Assembly (NCBI RefSeq): GCF_004364865.1
Contig: NZ_SOAU01000001.1
Coordinates: 3,504,001-3,568,000, forward strand
Source: Ilumatobacter fluminis
Lineage (GTDB): Bacteria > Actinomycetota > Acidimicrobiia > Acidimicrobiales > Ilumatobacteraceae
Length of the DNA stretch: 64,000 nt
Direction: 5' to 3'
In this document: one piece after another, positions 1-7,764 of the stretch
Layout of the letters: each line of letters starts with the position of its first letter
Position numbering within the stretch: the first letter of the stretch is position 1
Position numbers and translations under genes: made by a program
The notes under the pieces: generated by a model
What the model saw: the letters and a program-made list of their open reading frames with translations, nothing else
The model's database searches: none
Told to the model about the DNA's origin: nothing

Positions 1-236
1 TCGGTGGCGAGGGTCGCGACCGCCACCTCGATCAGGCGACGCTTGCCGACGTACTTCGGCGCGATCACCGTGCCGTCGGGCAGGGTGCCGCCCATCAGGT
101 ACTCGACGACTGCCCACGGCGACAGCCGCCAGTTGGGCGGCCGCTCCCGATCGTCGTGCTCGGCCAGCGCCGCCAACTCGTCGGCGTACTGCACCTCGGC
201 GTGCGGCCGCAACACATCCCGGTCGTTCTCACCCAT
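1..236 (-). CDS. MoxR-type AAA ATPase, N-terminal part only
   Basis: Only about the first 78 residues are in the window; the gene runs off the left edge. The protein starts MGENDRDVLRPHAEVQYADE and continues into a Pro/Trp-rich stretch (PPNWRLSPWAVVEYLMGG) and IAPKYVGKRRLIEVAVATLAT, which resembles the region just before the Walker A motif of MoxR-like ATPases found beside SWIM and DUF5691 genes. The Walker motifs themselves are outside the window. The ATG is preceded by TAGCGT 8 nt upstream. The SWIM and DUF5691 genes lie on the same strand further right, so this is probably the third member of that set. Family is inferred from a short N-terminus and context. Confidence 0.6.
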   Translation of the reverse strand, partial: MGENDRDVLRPHAEVQYADELAALAEHDDRERPPNWRLSPWAVVEYLMGGTLPDGTVIAPKYVGKRRLIEVAVATLAT

Positions 237-244
237 CGCTCCCG

Positions 245-250
245 ACGCTA
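245..250 (-). promoter_or_regulatory. -10 element, leaderless start of the AAA ATPase gene
   Basis: TAGCGT lies 8 nt before the ATG at 236, with no ribosome binding site between them. It fits the TANNNT pattern seen at many starts in this window. Confidence 0.4.
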
Positions 251-283
251 CCCAAGGGGTGTCACAGATGGGGTCGAGCGAAT

Positions 284-350
284 GGGGTCGGATACGTTTC
301 GTCGACCGCTCGGTCCACGAGGTGCTGGCCGACGAAACGTATCCGACCCC
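284..350. repeat. Inverted repeat, family D (copy 1)
   Basis: Two perfect 21-nt inverted arms (284-304 and 330-350) beginning GGGGTCGGATACGTTTCGTC surround a 25-nt spacer. The same arms recur at 44984-45053 around an unrelated spacer. Unlike families A-C the single arm is not self-palindromic. This copy sits between two divergent genes (ATPase and YjbR protein), so it is not simply a terminator. Confidence 0.85.
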
Positions 351-375
351 GTTCGGCGTGGGGCATGCTGGGGGG

Positions 376-717
376 ATGATCGAGGAGTTGGAGGAGCTCG
401 CGCTGTCGTTCCCGGAGGCGTGGCCCGACGAGCCGTGGGGTGACCGGGTGGTGAAGGTCGGCAAGAAGATCTTCGTCTTCCTCGGCGACACCGATCGACC
501 GGTCGTGACCGTCAAGCTGCCCGAGTCGCGAGACCACGCGCTCTCGTTCCCCGAGGCCTTCCCCACCCGCTACGGCCTCGGCAAACACGGCTGGGTCACG
601 ATCTTCGTCGACGTCGTTCCGGAGGAGGAGCGAGACGTCCTGTTCGATTTCGTCGAGGAGTCGTACCGCGCCGTCGCCACCAAGACCCTCGTCAAACGCC
701 TCGACGCCCAGACCTGA
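376..717 (+). CDS. MmcQ/YjbR family protein
   Basis: A 113-residue protein starting MIEELEELALSFPEAWPDEPWG. The spacing of conserved elements (LSFPEAxxDxPWG near the N-terminus, VGKKIFVFLG around residue 30, the K-L-P stretch around 52, the aromatic GLGKHGWVTI around 70 and the C-terminal SYRAVATKTLVKRL) is that of the MmcQ/YjbR (DUF419) fold, a small CyaY-like DNA-binding domain of unknown physiological role. The peptide ALSFPEA occurs twice (residues 8-14 and 56-62). It begins 25 nt after the family D repeat and together with the next gene interrupts a minus-strand gene set. The ATG at 376 follows GGGGGG; longer upstream reading would enter the repeat. Confidence 0.8.
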   Translation: MIEELEELALSFPEAWPDEPWGDRVVKVGKKIFVFLGDTDRPVVTVKLPESRDHALSFPEAFPTRYGLGKHGWVTIFVDVVPEEERDVLFDFVEESYRAVATKTLVKRLDAQT

Positions 718-755
718 CGGTCGAAACCTCTGGCGATCAGCGCTCACCGCGTCAC

Positions 756-761
756 TACCGT
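756..761 (+). promoter_or_regulatory. -10 element, leaderless start of GNAT gene
   Basis: TACCGT ends 7 nt before the ATG at 769; no ribosome binding site is present. Confidence 0.45.
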
Positions 762-768
762 CGTCGGT

Positions 769-1761
769 ATGCATCTGGCGGAGCGGTTGTCACTTCCGGA
801 GGGGTACGCGGCTCGGCCGTATGCCGGCGCAGCCGACCATGCGGCGATGGCGGCACTGCTCACCGAGTACCGGCTCGTCACGGGCGACCCCGAGACGGTC
901 ACCACCGAGCAACTCGACCAGAGCTACGCCCATCTCACCGATTGCGACCCCGACCTCGACATCGCCCTCGTCGAACGCGACGGAACGCTGGTCGCCTACA
1001 CCCGGCCGGTCCACCACGACCTCGAACAGACGACCGACCTGATCGTGTTCGTCCCGACCCTGCCGACGCACTTCGGTGCCGACCTCTTCCACGGGCTCGC
1101 CGACGGCTGCGAGGCGCACCTCCGCAAATGGATCACCGAGCGACCCGCCCGCTACCGCGGCTACGCCGACCATCCCGGCCCCGGCGTCACGCCGACCGAC
1201 GGTGAGGCGGCCTGGCTCGAAGCACGCGGCTACGAACCGACCGAATGGAGCGCCTCGCTCCGTCGGCCGAACCTCGACGACATCCCCGACCTGCCCCTGC
1301 CCGACGGGATCGAGGTCCGGCCGGTGCAACCGGAGCAGATGCGTGAGATCGTCGCCGCCCACCACGAGTGCTTCCGAGGCGAATGGGACTTCACCGAGAT
1401 CACCGAGCGCGAGTTCGCCCACGTCATCGACGATCCGAGCCGCGACGAGACCCTGTGGCAGGTGGCGTGGGACGGCGACACCATCGTCGGCCAGGTGAAG
1501 CCCTTCATCAACCCAGAGGAGAACGCAGCGCGCGGCTACCGGCGCGGCTACACCGAGTACATCTCGACGCACCGCGACTACCGCAACCGCGGCATCGCCG
1601 GTGCACTCCTCGCCCGGGCGCTGGTCGCCGTTCGCGACCGCGGCATGACCGAAGCGGTGCTCGGCGTCGACACCAACAATCCCGGTGGTGCCTTCCAGCT
1701 CTACACCAAGCTCGGCTTCGAGCTCCAGACCTACGAAGCCATCTACACCAAGCCTGCCTGA
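769..1761 (+). CDS. GNAT family N-acetyltransferase, two-domain
   Basis: A 330-residue protein, about twice the length of a single GNAT domain. The C-terminal half (about 185-330) carries the acetyl-CoA binding signature, with Tyr-Ile-Ser-Thr followed by YRNRGIAGALLARAL near residue 270 and the later GVDTNNPGGAFQLYTKLGF element typical of the last GNAT strands. The N-terminal half looks like a degenerate GNAT lobe. Substrate is unknown. The stop codon TGA (1759-1761) lies at the left edge of the family B repeat. The gene sits convergent to DUF5691. Confidence 0.85.
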   Translation: MHLAERLSLPEGYAARPYAGAADHAAMAALLTEYRLVTGDPETVTTEQLDQSYAHLTDCDPDLDIALVERDGTLVAYTRPVHHDLEQTTDLIVFVPTLPTHFGADLFHGLADGCEAHLRKWITERPARYRGYADHPGPGVTPTDGEAAWLEARGYEPTEWSASLRRPNLDDIPDLPLPDGIEVRPVQPEQMREIVAAHHECFRGEWDFTEITEREFAHVIDDPSRDETLWQVAWDGDTIVGQVKPFINPEENAARGYRRGYTEYISTHRDYRNRGIAGALLARALVAVRDRGMTEAVLGVDTNNPGGAFQLYTKLGFELQTYEAIYTKPA

Positions 1762-1847
1762 ACAGAAGGGGTCAGGCACCTTCTGTTCAGATTGCTCGGA
1801 GCCCCACCACCCAGCACGAACAGAAGGTGCCTGACCCCTTCTGTTCA
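1759..1847. repeat. Composite palindromic repeat, family B (copy 1)
   Basis: Left unit 1760-1788 and right unit 1818-1846 are exact reverse complements (29 nt each), separated by a 29-nt spacer. Each unit has 10-bp arms (GAACAGAAGG and its complement) around a 9-nt loop containing GTCAGG or its complement. The TGA stops of both convergent genes (GNAT at 1759-1761 and DUF5691 at 1845-1847 complement) overlap the ends of the element. It could act as a bidirectional terminator. The same pair recurs at 60564-60655. Confidence 0.9.
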
Positions 1848-2630
1848 TTCGAGTTCGGTGAGCATGCGGTGGCGGAGGCGGGCGAGGTCGGCGAGGGCGA
1901 GGGCCTGGCCGACACCGGTGCCCTGCAGTGACGCGGCGACCTCGAGCAGGACGGCGGGACGGCAGCGGGCGAGCAGGTTGACGAGCACGGCACGATCGGG
2001 GGCCCCGAACCGTCCCTGCTCGAACCCACCCGCCAGTCGGCGGCTCACCGTCAAAGCGTCGAGCGACCGCAACTCGTCGAGGTCGGGTGGCATCGGGAGC
2101 TCGGGCAGTGATGCCACCGCCTCGGCACTCACGCGGCGCTGCGATCCGGCGCCGAGCTCCGGCACGTGACCGACGAGCCACGGGGCGACCGATCCGCCCG
2201 CCAGCATCGTGCGCGCCCGTCGTACACCGTCGTTGCGGTGGCGGGCGAGCGCCTCGACCAGCACATCGGGCGACAGTCGGAAACCACGCTCGATCACGGT
2301 CAGCATCCACTCGTCCTCGAGCACCGACCATTCGGCGACGATCTGACGCCACGTCGTTGCGGCGGACGGCGGGCACAGTGGCCGGTCGTCGGGTTCGGGC
2401 CGCTGCAGTGCGTCGGCGGACGGCCCCGGCACGAACGCCGCCCGCCGGGCTGCCGCCACCGCCGCGACCGTGGCGAGCATGCGCGACCCCGGGTCGGGAC
2501 GGAGTGCGTCGGCGACCAGGTCGGCCACCGGACCGTCGGGTGGACAGGGCGGCTCGCGACGATCGGTGCCGAGCATCGCCGCCGTGACGAGTTCTCGCCA
2601 GTAGTCGTGCAGATCGGTCGCGCCGCTCAC
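1845..2630 (-). CDS. DUF5691 family protein
   Basis: A 261-residue protein of unknown function (MSGATDLHDYWRELVTAAMLGTDRR at the N-terminus). The start region with the LGTDR motif, the Ala-rich helical middle and the position directly after a SWIM zinc-finger gene match DUF5691 proteins of actinobacteria. The start is a GTG lying in a 38-bp tandem duplication of the SWIM 3' end. In other genomes (family knowledge) SWIM, DUF5691 and MoxR-type ATPase genes stand together. Here the ATPase is separated by about 1.6 kb of opposite-strand genes. The stop lies in repeat B. Confidence 0.7.
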   Translation of the reverse strand: MSGATDLHDYWRELVTAAMLGTDRREPPCPPDGPVADLVADALRPDPGSRMLATVAAVAAARRAAFVPGPSADALQRPEPDDRPLCPPSAATTWRQIVAEWSVLEDEWMLTVIERGFRLSPDVLVEALARHRNDGVRRARTMLAGGSVAPWLVGHVPELGAGSQRRVSAEAVASLPELPMPPDLDELRSLDALTVSRRLAGGFEQGRFGAPDRAVLVNLLARCRPAVLLEVAASLQGTGVGQALALADLARLRHRMLTELE

Positions 2631-2694
2631 GTGTCTCCCCCGAAGCTCGGATCGGCCGCGCCCCTCACGTCGCCCCCACGAAGCTCGGATCGGC
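2626..2694. repeat. 38-bp tandem duplication at the SWIM/DUF5691 junction
   Basis: The words CTCACGT (2626 and 2664) and CGAAGCTCGGATCGGC (2641 and 2679) each recur exactly 38 bp apart, with differences between them. One copy encodes the end of the SWIM protein including its TGA; the other contains the GTG start of DUF5691. The two genes may once have overlapped by GTGA and been separated by this duplication (inference). Confidence 0.75.
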
Positions 2695-4071
2695 GCGCGG
2701 GCCGATGTCGATCGCTCGATCGTCGAGGTGGACGGTGAGCGGCTGCAGCCCCCACGGCGTCCACTCGACCGTGACGGTCGCAGCCGAGCCTGCCGACGCA
2801 GCGAGCAGGGTGGCGAGCGAACGCTTCGGCCCGATCAGCGGCAGCGTGCCGGTGTCGTCGACGAGCACCCAGCGCCCGTCGAGCACCGTCGGCGTGGCGC
2901 GCACCGTGGCCGGGAAGCGTTCGAGCCACGGCTCGGCAGCGACCGCAACACCGATCTGGTCGCAGGCCTCCCCCAGGCTCGACGCGACCGGTTCGACGAA
3001 CGGCAACGGGTCGGCGTACCGCTCCCCCGCCAGCGCCCGCAGTGCTCCGCCCGGGTACCGGTGCAGGTCGGCGTGGACGACGGTGCCGACGGTGAACGAG
3101 TCGTCGAGCACCTGCTGGTAGGCGGCGAACGAGAGCAGCATCGCCCACCGCTTGGTCGTAGTGCCGTAGAGCCACAGGCGTCGCACCTCGATGCGGTCTT
3201 CGCGGACGTCGCTGCGACCGGCGACGAACCACTCGTCGGTGTCGGGAACACCCCCGAGCACGTCGGCCCGCTTGACCTGCCAACCGGACGACACGGCCAC
3301 GGCGTCGGCGAGCGGCCCCGGCAACTCGGGCAGGTGGCGACCGGCCCGGGCCAACAGGTGCAGCATGCCGAGTTCGACGAGGACGTCGCTGTGCCAGTCG
3401 GGTGACGAGCCGACGAGTCCGGCGAGTCGACGGACCCGGTTGGCGAGCGCGCCGGCACGTGCGTCGACCAGGCGTGCGGCGAGTGCGTCCCACGTGTCGT
3501 AGCGGGCGAGCGCCGGGTCGGCGAGCCCGGTGCGCATCCGGTCGTCGAGCCATCGGTCGAGTTCGGTCAGCCCCTCGAGCATCCGGGCGATGCGCTCGTC
3601 GCGCGAACGGTCGAGTTCGTCGCGGTCGGGCGGTGCGGGTTCGTCGGCATCGGCGGCTTCGTCGCGCCCGTCGGACGCCGGATCGCTCGTCGCTCCGGCA
3701 TCGTCGCCGGCACCGCCGCCCGCCCCCGGGGCAGGCTTCGAGCGCCGGTCGCGCTGCTCGACCCAGCTCGCGACCGCGGCGGGCGCCGCCCCGTCGGGGA
3801 CACCGCCGCGAAGCCACAGCAGCAGGAGCGCCACTGCGTGTTTGCAGGGCAGCTTGCGGCTGGGGCACGTGCACCGCCATGCCGCCTCGACGTGGTCGAC
3901 CATCGTGTCGTACGGCTCGGCGCCCGATCCCCGGCACCGGCCCCACAGCGCTCGATCGTCGACGCCCAACGCCGACCAGCGCGCCGTGACGGCGAGCGGT
4001 TCGGCCGCGGCGACCGCACGCGGCGACGGCGCGACTGCCGCCACCTGCTCGACGGTCCACGCTTCGGCCAC
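2665..4071 (-). CDS. SWIM zinc-finger protein
   Basis: A 468-residue protein. Residues around 70-85 read WRCTCPSRKLPCKHAVALLLL, a SWIM zinc finger (CxCx(n)CxH) expected to bind one zinc ion and nucleic acid or protein partners. An acidic, Ala/Asp-rich linker follows (about 115-150), then a long region with no motif I can name. SWIM proteins of this type are encoded with DUF5691 and MoxR-type ATPases; their joint function is not established. GTG start at 4071 with TACGGT 6 nt upstream. Divergent from the SRPBCC gene. Confidence 0.85.
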   Translation of the reverse strand: MAEAWTVEQVAAVAPSPRAVAAAEPLAVTARWSALGVDDRALWGRCRGSGAEPYDTMVDHVEAAWRCTCPSRKLPCKHAVALLLLWLRGGVPDGAAPAAVASWVEQRDRRSKPAPGAGGGAGDDAGATSDPASDGRDEAADADEPAPPDRDELDRSRDERIARMLEGLTELDRWLDDRMRTGLADPALARYDTWDALAARLVDARAGALANRVRRLAGLVGSSPDWHSDVLVELGMLHLLARAGRHLPELPGPLADAVAVSSGWQVKRADVLGGVPDTDEWFVAGRSDVREDRIEVRRLWLYGTTTKRWAMLLSFAAYQQVLDDSFTVGTVVHADLHRYPGGALRALAGERYADPLPFVEPVASSLGEACDQIGVAVAAEPWLERFPATVRATPTVLDGRWVLVDDTGTLPLIGPKRSLATLLAASAGSAATVTVEWTPWGLQPLTVHLDDRAIDIGPRADPSFVGAT

Positions 4072-4077
4072 GGCGCC

Positions 4078-4083
4078 ACCGTA
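4078..4083 (-). promoter_or_regulatory. -10 element, leaderless start of SWIM gene
   Basis: TACGGT ends 6 nt before the GTG at 4071. Confidence 0.45.
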
Positions 4084-4109
4084 CCGAGGGGGTGTCGCGA
4101 TGTGCGGAG

Positions 4110-4115
4110 TACCAT
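4110..4115 (+). promoter_or_regulatory. -10 element, leaderless start of SRPBCC gene
   Basis: TACCAT ends 6 nt before the ATG at 4122. It supports this ATG over an upstream in-frame alternative at 4092. Confidence 0.45.
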
Positions 4116-4121
4116 CGGGTC

Positions 4122-4583
4122 ATGGCTGACGTGACGAAGGCGACCGTCGACCGCGAGGCCCAGCAGGTGTCGGGCTCGCGCGTCGTGGATGCGACACCCG
4201 AGCAGATCTTCGACCTGCTCACCGACCCGACCCGCCACGGCGAGATCGACGGGTCGGGCATGGTGCAGCAGGCACGCGGCGACACCGCTCGCCTCGAAAT
4301 GGGCACCAGGTTCGGTATGGACATGAAGATGGGGCCGCTCCCGTACCGCATCACCAACACGGTGGTCGAGTACGAGGAGAACCGGCTGATCGCATGGCAG
4401 CACCTCGGTAAGCACCGCTGGCGCTACGAGCTCGAGCCGGTCGACGGCGGCACCCTCGTGACCGAGACGTTCGACTACTCGACGGCGGTGTCGTCGAAGG
4501 GCATCGAGCTCATGGGCTACCCGAAGAAGCACTGCGCCAACATCGACGCCACCCTCGAGCGCCTCGCCGACCTGTTCGCCTGA
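4122..4583 (+). CDS. SRPBCC (START-like) family protein
   Basis: A 153-residue protein. Its pattern is that of polyketide-cyclase/START-type ligand-binding folds: VSGSRVVDATPEQIFDLLTDPTRHGEIDGSG near the N-terminus (first strand and helix, with the loop after DPTRH), alternating strands in the middle, and a long C-terminal helix starting near YPKKHCANIDATLERLADLF. Such proteins bind hydrophobic ligands; the ligand is not predictable. No signal peptide. Start chosen by the leaderless -10 at 4110. Divergent from the SWIM gene and followed after 55 bp by the glutaredoxin gene. Confidence 0.8.
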   Translation: MADVTKATVDREAQQVSGSRVVDATPEQIFDLLTDPTRHGEIDGSGMVQQARGDTARLEMGTRFGMDMKMGPLPYRITNTVVEYEENRLIAWQHLGKHRWRYELEPVDGGTLVTETFDYSTAVSSKGIELMGYPKKHCANIDATLERLADLFA

Positions 4584-4638
4584 CGCGGGCCGTCGCGGTC
4601 GGGAACAGACCGACGCCCACGCTGGTTGCACCACCACG

Positions 4639-4962
4639 ATGACCACGGCGATGACCCCCGACAGCGTGAACTACTACTGGCGCCCCGGCTGCCCGTTCTG
4701 CACGATGCTCCGACGCGGACTCGACAAGGCTGGCATCCAGACGGTCGACCACAACATCTGGGACGATCCCGAGGCAGCGGCCGTCGTCCGCGAGCACGCC
4801 GGCGGGAACGAGACGGTGCCGACGGTCGTGATCGACGGCGTGGCGATGGTGAACCCGAGCGCATCCGACGTCGCCGAGTACCTGATGAAGACGGCGCCGC
4901 ACCTGCTCCCCGACGATTTCGAACCGCCCGAACCCGGCCTCCTCCGCAAGATCTTCGGCTGA
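4639..4962 (+). CDS. Mycoredoxin-like glutaredoxin
   Basis: A 107-residue thioredoxin-fold protein. The active site is CPFC (WRPGCPFCTMLRRGL, about residues 16-26), the cis-Pro loop is ETVPTVVIDG around 60, and the C-terminal NPSASDV resembles mycoredoxin-1. Mycobacterial mycoredoxins usually have CGYC rather than CPFC. It probably reduces mixed disulfides with mycothiol or another low-molecular-weight thiol in the cytosol (inference). Its TGA directly abuts the stop codon of the convergent YibE/F gene, leaving no room for a separate terminator. Confidence 0.85.
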   Translation: MTTAMTPDSVNYYWRPGCPFCTMLRRGLDKAGIQTVDHNIWDDPEAAAVVREHAGGNETVPTVVIDGVAMVNPSASDVAEYLMKTAPHLLPDDFEPPEPGLLRKIFG

Positions 4963-6183
4963 CTACACACGATCGTCGGCCGGGTCACCGTCGAGACCGA
5001 CGGTGGGATCGCCCTCGACCGGCGAAGGACCGGCTGTCGACGACACGGCCAGCGCCGCCAACCAGGTCGCGATCGGTACCGATGCGACCAGGCCGATCGA
5101 CCCGACCAGCGTGCGGACGATCTCGACCGCGACCAGTTCGCGTGTGAGCACCGAGCCGACGCTCTGCTGGGCGCTCGTGAACAGCAGCAGCAACGGCAGC
5201 GCCGTACCGGCGTAGGCGAGGAACAAGGTGTTGACCGTCGACGAGATGTGATCGCGCCCGATCCGCATCGCCCGGCCGGCGAGTTCGCGTGTCGGCAGCT
5301 CGCGCTGCACCGACTTGAGCTGCCACACCGCCGACACCTGGGTGACCGTCACGTCGTCGAGCACGCCGAGCGAGCCGATCACGATCCCGGCGAGCAGGAT
5401 GCCGCGGGCGTCGACCCCTTCGCCGAGGCCGAACAGCAGCAGGCTGTTGTCGTCGCTGAGGCCGGTCAGGTTCGTGAACCCCACGAACAGCTGTGCCAAC
5501 ACCACGGTGATCAGCAGGCTGGCCAGGGTCGCGAGCAGTGCGATGGCGGTCGAGGGGTGGAAGCCGTGCGCGAGGAACAGCGCCACGTAGGCGATCGCCG
5601 CGGCGGCGACGACGGCGATCAGCACGGCGTCGGTGCCGTCGAGGATCGCCGGGAGCGCGAAGACGACGATGACGAACAGGCTCACGGCGAGCCCGGCCAA
5701 CGCTCCGACGCCACGCCATCGTCCGAGCGCTATCACGGCGACCGCGAACAGCGCGACCAGCACCCAGAGCGCCGTGGAGCGTTGGAAGTCGTAGAAGTCG
5801 AACACGAGCCGCCCGGCCTCGGTCTCGAAGACGGTGAGCAGGATCGCGTCGCCCTCGCGGACCCGCGAGTCGGCCGGCAGCTCGATCGACGCCGACTCTC
5901 CCTCGTACGGACCGTCGGTCATCTCGAACTCGATCCAGCGACAGTCGCCGACGCCGCTGGAGCAGGTGATCAGCCGATCGTCGACCACGTCCGCAGCGAC
6001 GGGATCGGCGTCGAGCAGCAAGGGATCGTCGACCGTTTCGTCGTCGCCGAGCGGCCAGAGCACCGCCATCGCGATCACGACGACGACACCGAGACCGATC
6101 AGGACCGGCCAGAGCCACGCCAACCACCGCGGATCGACGACGACGTCGTCGTCGCCGGACGCGTGCCCGTGCCCGTGGCTCAT
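4963..6183 (-). CDS. YibE/F-like multi-pass membrane protein
   Basis: A 406-residue membrane protein. The N-terminus is His-rich (MSHGHGHASGDDD) and followed by a transmembrane helix (about 20-42). An extracytoplasmic domain of about 100 residues with an RVREGDAILL stretch comes next, then at least six hydrophobic helices from about residue 140. The middle GLGEGVDARGILLAGIVIGSLGVLDDVTVTQVSAVW is characteristic of the YibE/F family, whose function is unknown. The start was placed at the ATG before the His-rich segment, as an in-frame extension upstream looks non-conserved. Divergent from the cystathionine beta-synthase gene with 174 bp between. Confidence 0.85.
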   Translation of the reverse strand: MSHGHGHASGDDDVVVDPRWLAWLWPVLIGLGVVVVIAMAVLWPLGDDETVDDPLLLDADPVAADVVDDRLITCSSGVGDCRWIEFEMTDGPYEGESASIELPADSRVREGDAILLTVFETEAGRLVFDFYDFQRSTALWVLVALFAVAVIALGRWRGVGALAGLAVSLFVIVVFALPAILDGTDAVLIAVVAAAAIAYVALFLAHGFHPSTAIALLATLASLLITVVLAQLFVGFTNLTGLSDDNSLLLFGLGEGVDARGILLAGIVIGSLGVLDDVTVTQVSAVWQLKSVQRELPTRELAGRAMRIGRDHISSTVNTLFLAYAGTALPLLLLFTSAQQSVGSVLTRELVAVEIVRTLVGSIGLVASVPIATWLAALAVSSTAGPSPVEGDPTVGLDGDPADDRV

Positions 6184-6343
6184 GCGTGGTCGTCCGTGTC
6201 GTGGGGCTGGATCACGACGTCCACGGTGCCACACCCACCCCGGGCCGGCCGGTCATGCCCGCTGGTGTCGCGACGTCGCTGCCCGTCACGGCCCGTCACG
6301 GCCCGTCGATCGACTCCGCAGGGGAATCTTCGGTCCGGCCCAC

Positions 6344-6349
6344 TACGTT
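6344..6349 (+). promoter_or_regulatory. -10 element, leaderless start of cystathionine beta-synthase
   Basis: TACGTT ends 8 nt before the ATG at 6358. Upstream, CCCGTCACGG is tandemly repeated around 6284-6305. Confidence 0.45.
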
Positions 6350-6357
6350 GCCTGGTC

Positions 6358-7764
6358 ATGGCCGACCCACGACTGGCGGGCACGTCCATCGCCGATTCGG
6401 TGATCGATGTGTTCGGCAACACGCCCATCGTCCGACTCGACCGCATGATGGAGGTCGAACAGATCCCATCGGTGCTGGCGATGAAGATGGAGACCACCAA
6501 CCCCGGTGGCTCCGCGAAGGACCGCCCGGCGCTCGAGATGATCCTCGCCGCCGAACGGTCCGGTGAGCTGAAACCTGGCGGCACGATCGTCGAGCCGACG
6601 AGCGGCAACACCGGTGTCGGTCTCGCCATCGTCGCGGCGCAGCGTGGCTACCAGTGCGTGTTCGTGATGACCGACAAGAACGGCCAGGAGAAGATCGACC
6701 TCCTGAAGGCGTACGGCGCCGAGGTCGTGGTGTGCCCCGTCGCCGTCGCACCCGACGACCCGCGCAGCTACTACAAGGTCGCCGAACGGCTCACCCACGA
6801 ACGCAACGCCTACCGCCCGAACCAGTACGGCAACCCCGACAACCCCGAGGCGCATTACAAAACGACCGGCCCCGAGATCTGGGAGCAGACCGCCGGCCGG
6901 ATCACGCACTTCGTGGCGGGCGCCGGCACGTGCGGCACGATCACCGGCACCGCCCGGTACCTCAAGGAACAGAACGCCGACATCCAGATCGTCGCGGCCG
7001 ACCCCGAGGGTTCGGTGTTCTCGGGTGGCACGGGCCGCCCCTACCTCGTCGAAGGCGTCGGTGAAGACTTCTTCCCGAACGCCTGGCGCCCCGACCTCTA
7101 CGACGAGGTGATCCCCGTCAGCGACGCCGACAGCTTCGCGATGGCCCGCCACGTGAGCCGCACCGAGGGCATCCTGATCGGTGGCTCGGGCGGCCTCGCA
7201 GTCGCCGCTGCGATCCAGGTCGCCAAGCGTGCGAAGCCCGACGATCTCGTCGTCGTCCTCAACCCCGACTCGGGTCGCGGCTACCTGTCGCGCATCTTCA
7301 ACGAGGACTGGATGGTCAACTTCGGCTTCGTCACCGAGTGCGAGCAGTGCGTCGGCGCCGTGCTCGACGCCCGTGGTGACGATCTCGACAAGCTGCTCTA
7401 TGTCAACCCGACCGACACGGTGCGTCAGGCGGTCGAGCGGATGCGCGAGCACGGCATCAGCCAGCTCCCGGTGTGCAAGAACACGCCGCCGTTCGCCAAC
7501 GCCGAGGTCGCGGGCTCGGTCGACGAGCTCGAACTGATGGAGCGCATCGCCGCCGATCCCGGCTCGATGGACCTGCCCGTCGAAGACGTCATGGGCGCGC
7601 CCCTGCCGACGGTCGGCATCGGGCAGAAGATCGAGTTCGCGTTGGAACAACTCCACACCGCCCCGGCGTTGTTGGTGCTGTCGGGCGGACGCCCGCTCAG
7701 CGTCTTGAGCCGCACCGACGTCCTGACCTACTTCCAGCAACGAGCGGAGGCCTCCCATGGGTGA
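6358..7764 (+). CDS. Cystathionine beta-synthase
   Basis: A 468-residue PLP enzyme that condenses serine and homocysteine to cystathionine. The PLP lysine is K54 in NPGGSAKDR. The substrate loop TSGNTG is at 81-86, and the phosphate-binding loop GAGTCGTITG is around 185. After about residue 330 there are two CBS domains (LLYVNPTDTVRQAVERMREHGISQLPV and a second one ending at the C-terminus), as in actinobacterial Cbs proteins; these may bind adenosyl ligands. O-acetylserine sulfhydrylase is the alternative, but the CBS domains and the following gene favour transsulfuration. It overlaps the next gene by 8 bp, indicating one operon. Confidence 0.92.
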   Translation: MADPRLAGTSIADSVIDVFGNTPIVRLDRMMEVEQIPSVLAMKMETTNPGGSAKDRPALEMILAAERSGELKPGGTIVEPTSGNTGVGLAIVAAQRGYQCVFVMTDKNGQEKIDLLKAYGAEVVVCPVAVAPDDPRSYYKVAERLTHERNAYRPNQYGNPDNPEAHYKTTGPEIWEQTAGRITHFVAGAGTCGTITGTARYLKEQNADIQIVAADPEGSVFSGGTGRPYLVEGVGEDFFPNAWRPDLYDEVIPVSDADSFAMARHVSRTEGILIGGSGGLAVAAAIQVAKRAKPDDLVVVLNPDSGRGYLSRIFNEDWMVNFGFVTECEQCVGAVLDARGDDLDKLLYVNPTDTVRQAVERMREHGISQLPVCKNTPPFANAEVAGSVDELELMERIAADPGSMDLPVEDVMGAPLPTVGIGQKIEFALEQLHTAPALLVLSGGRPLSVLSRTDVLTYFQQRAEASHG

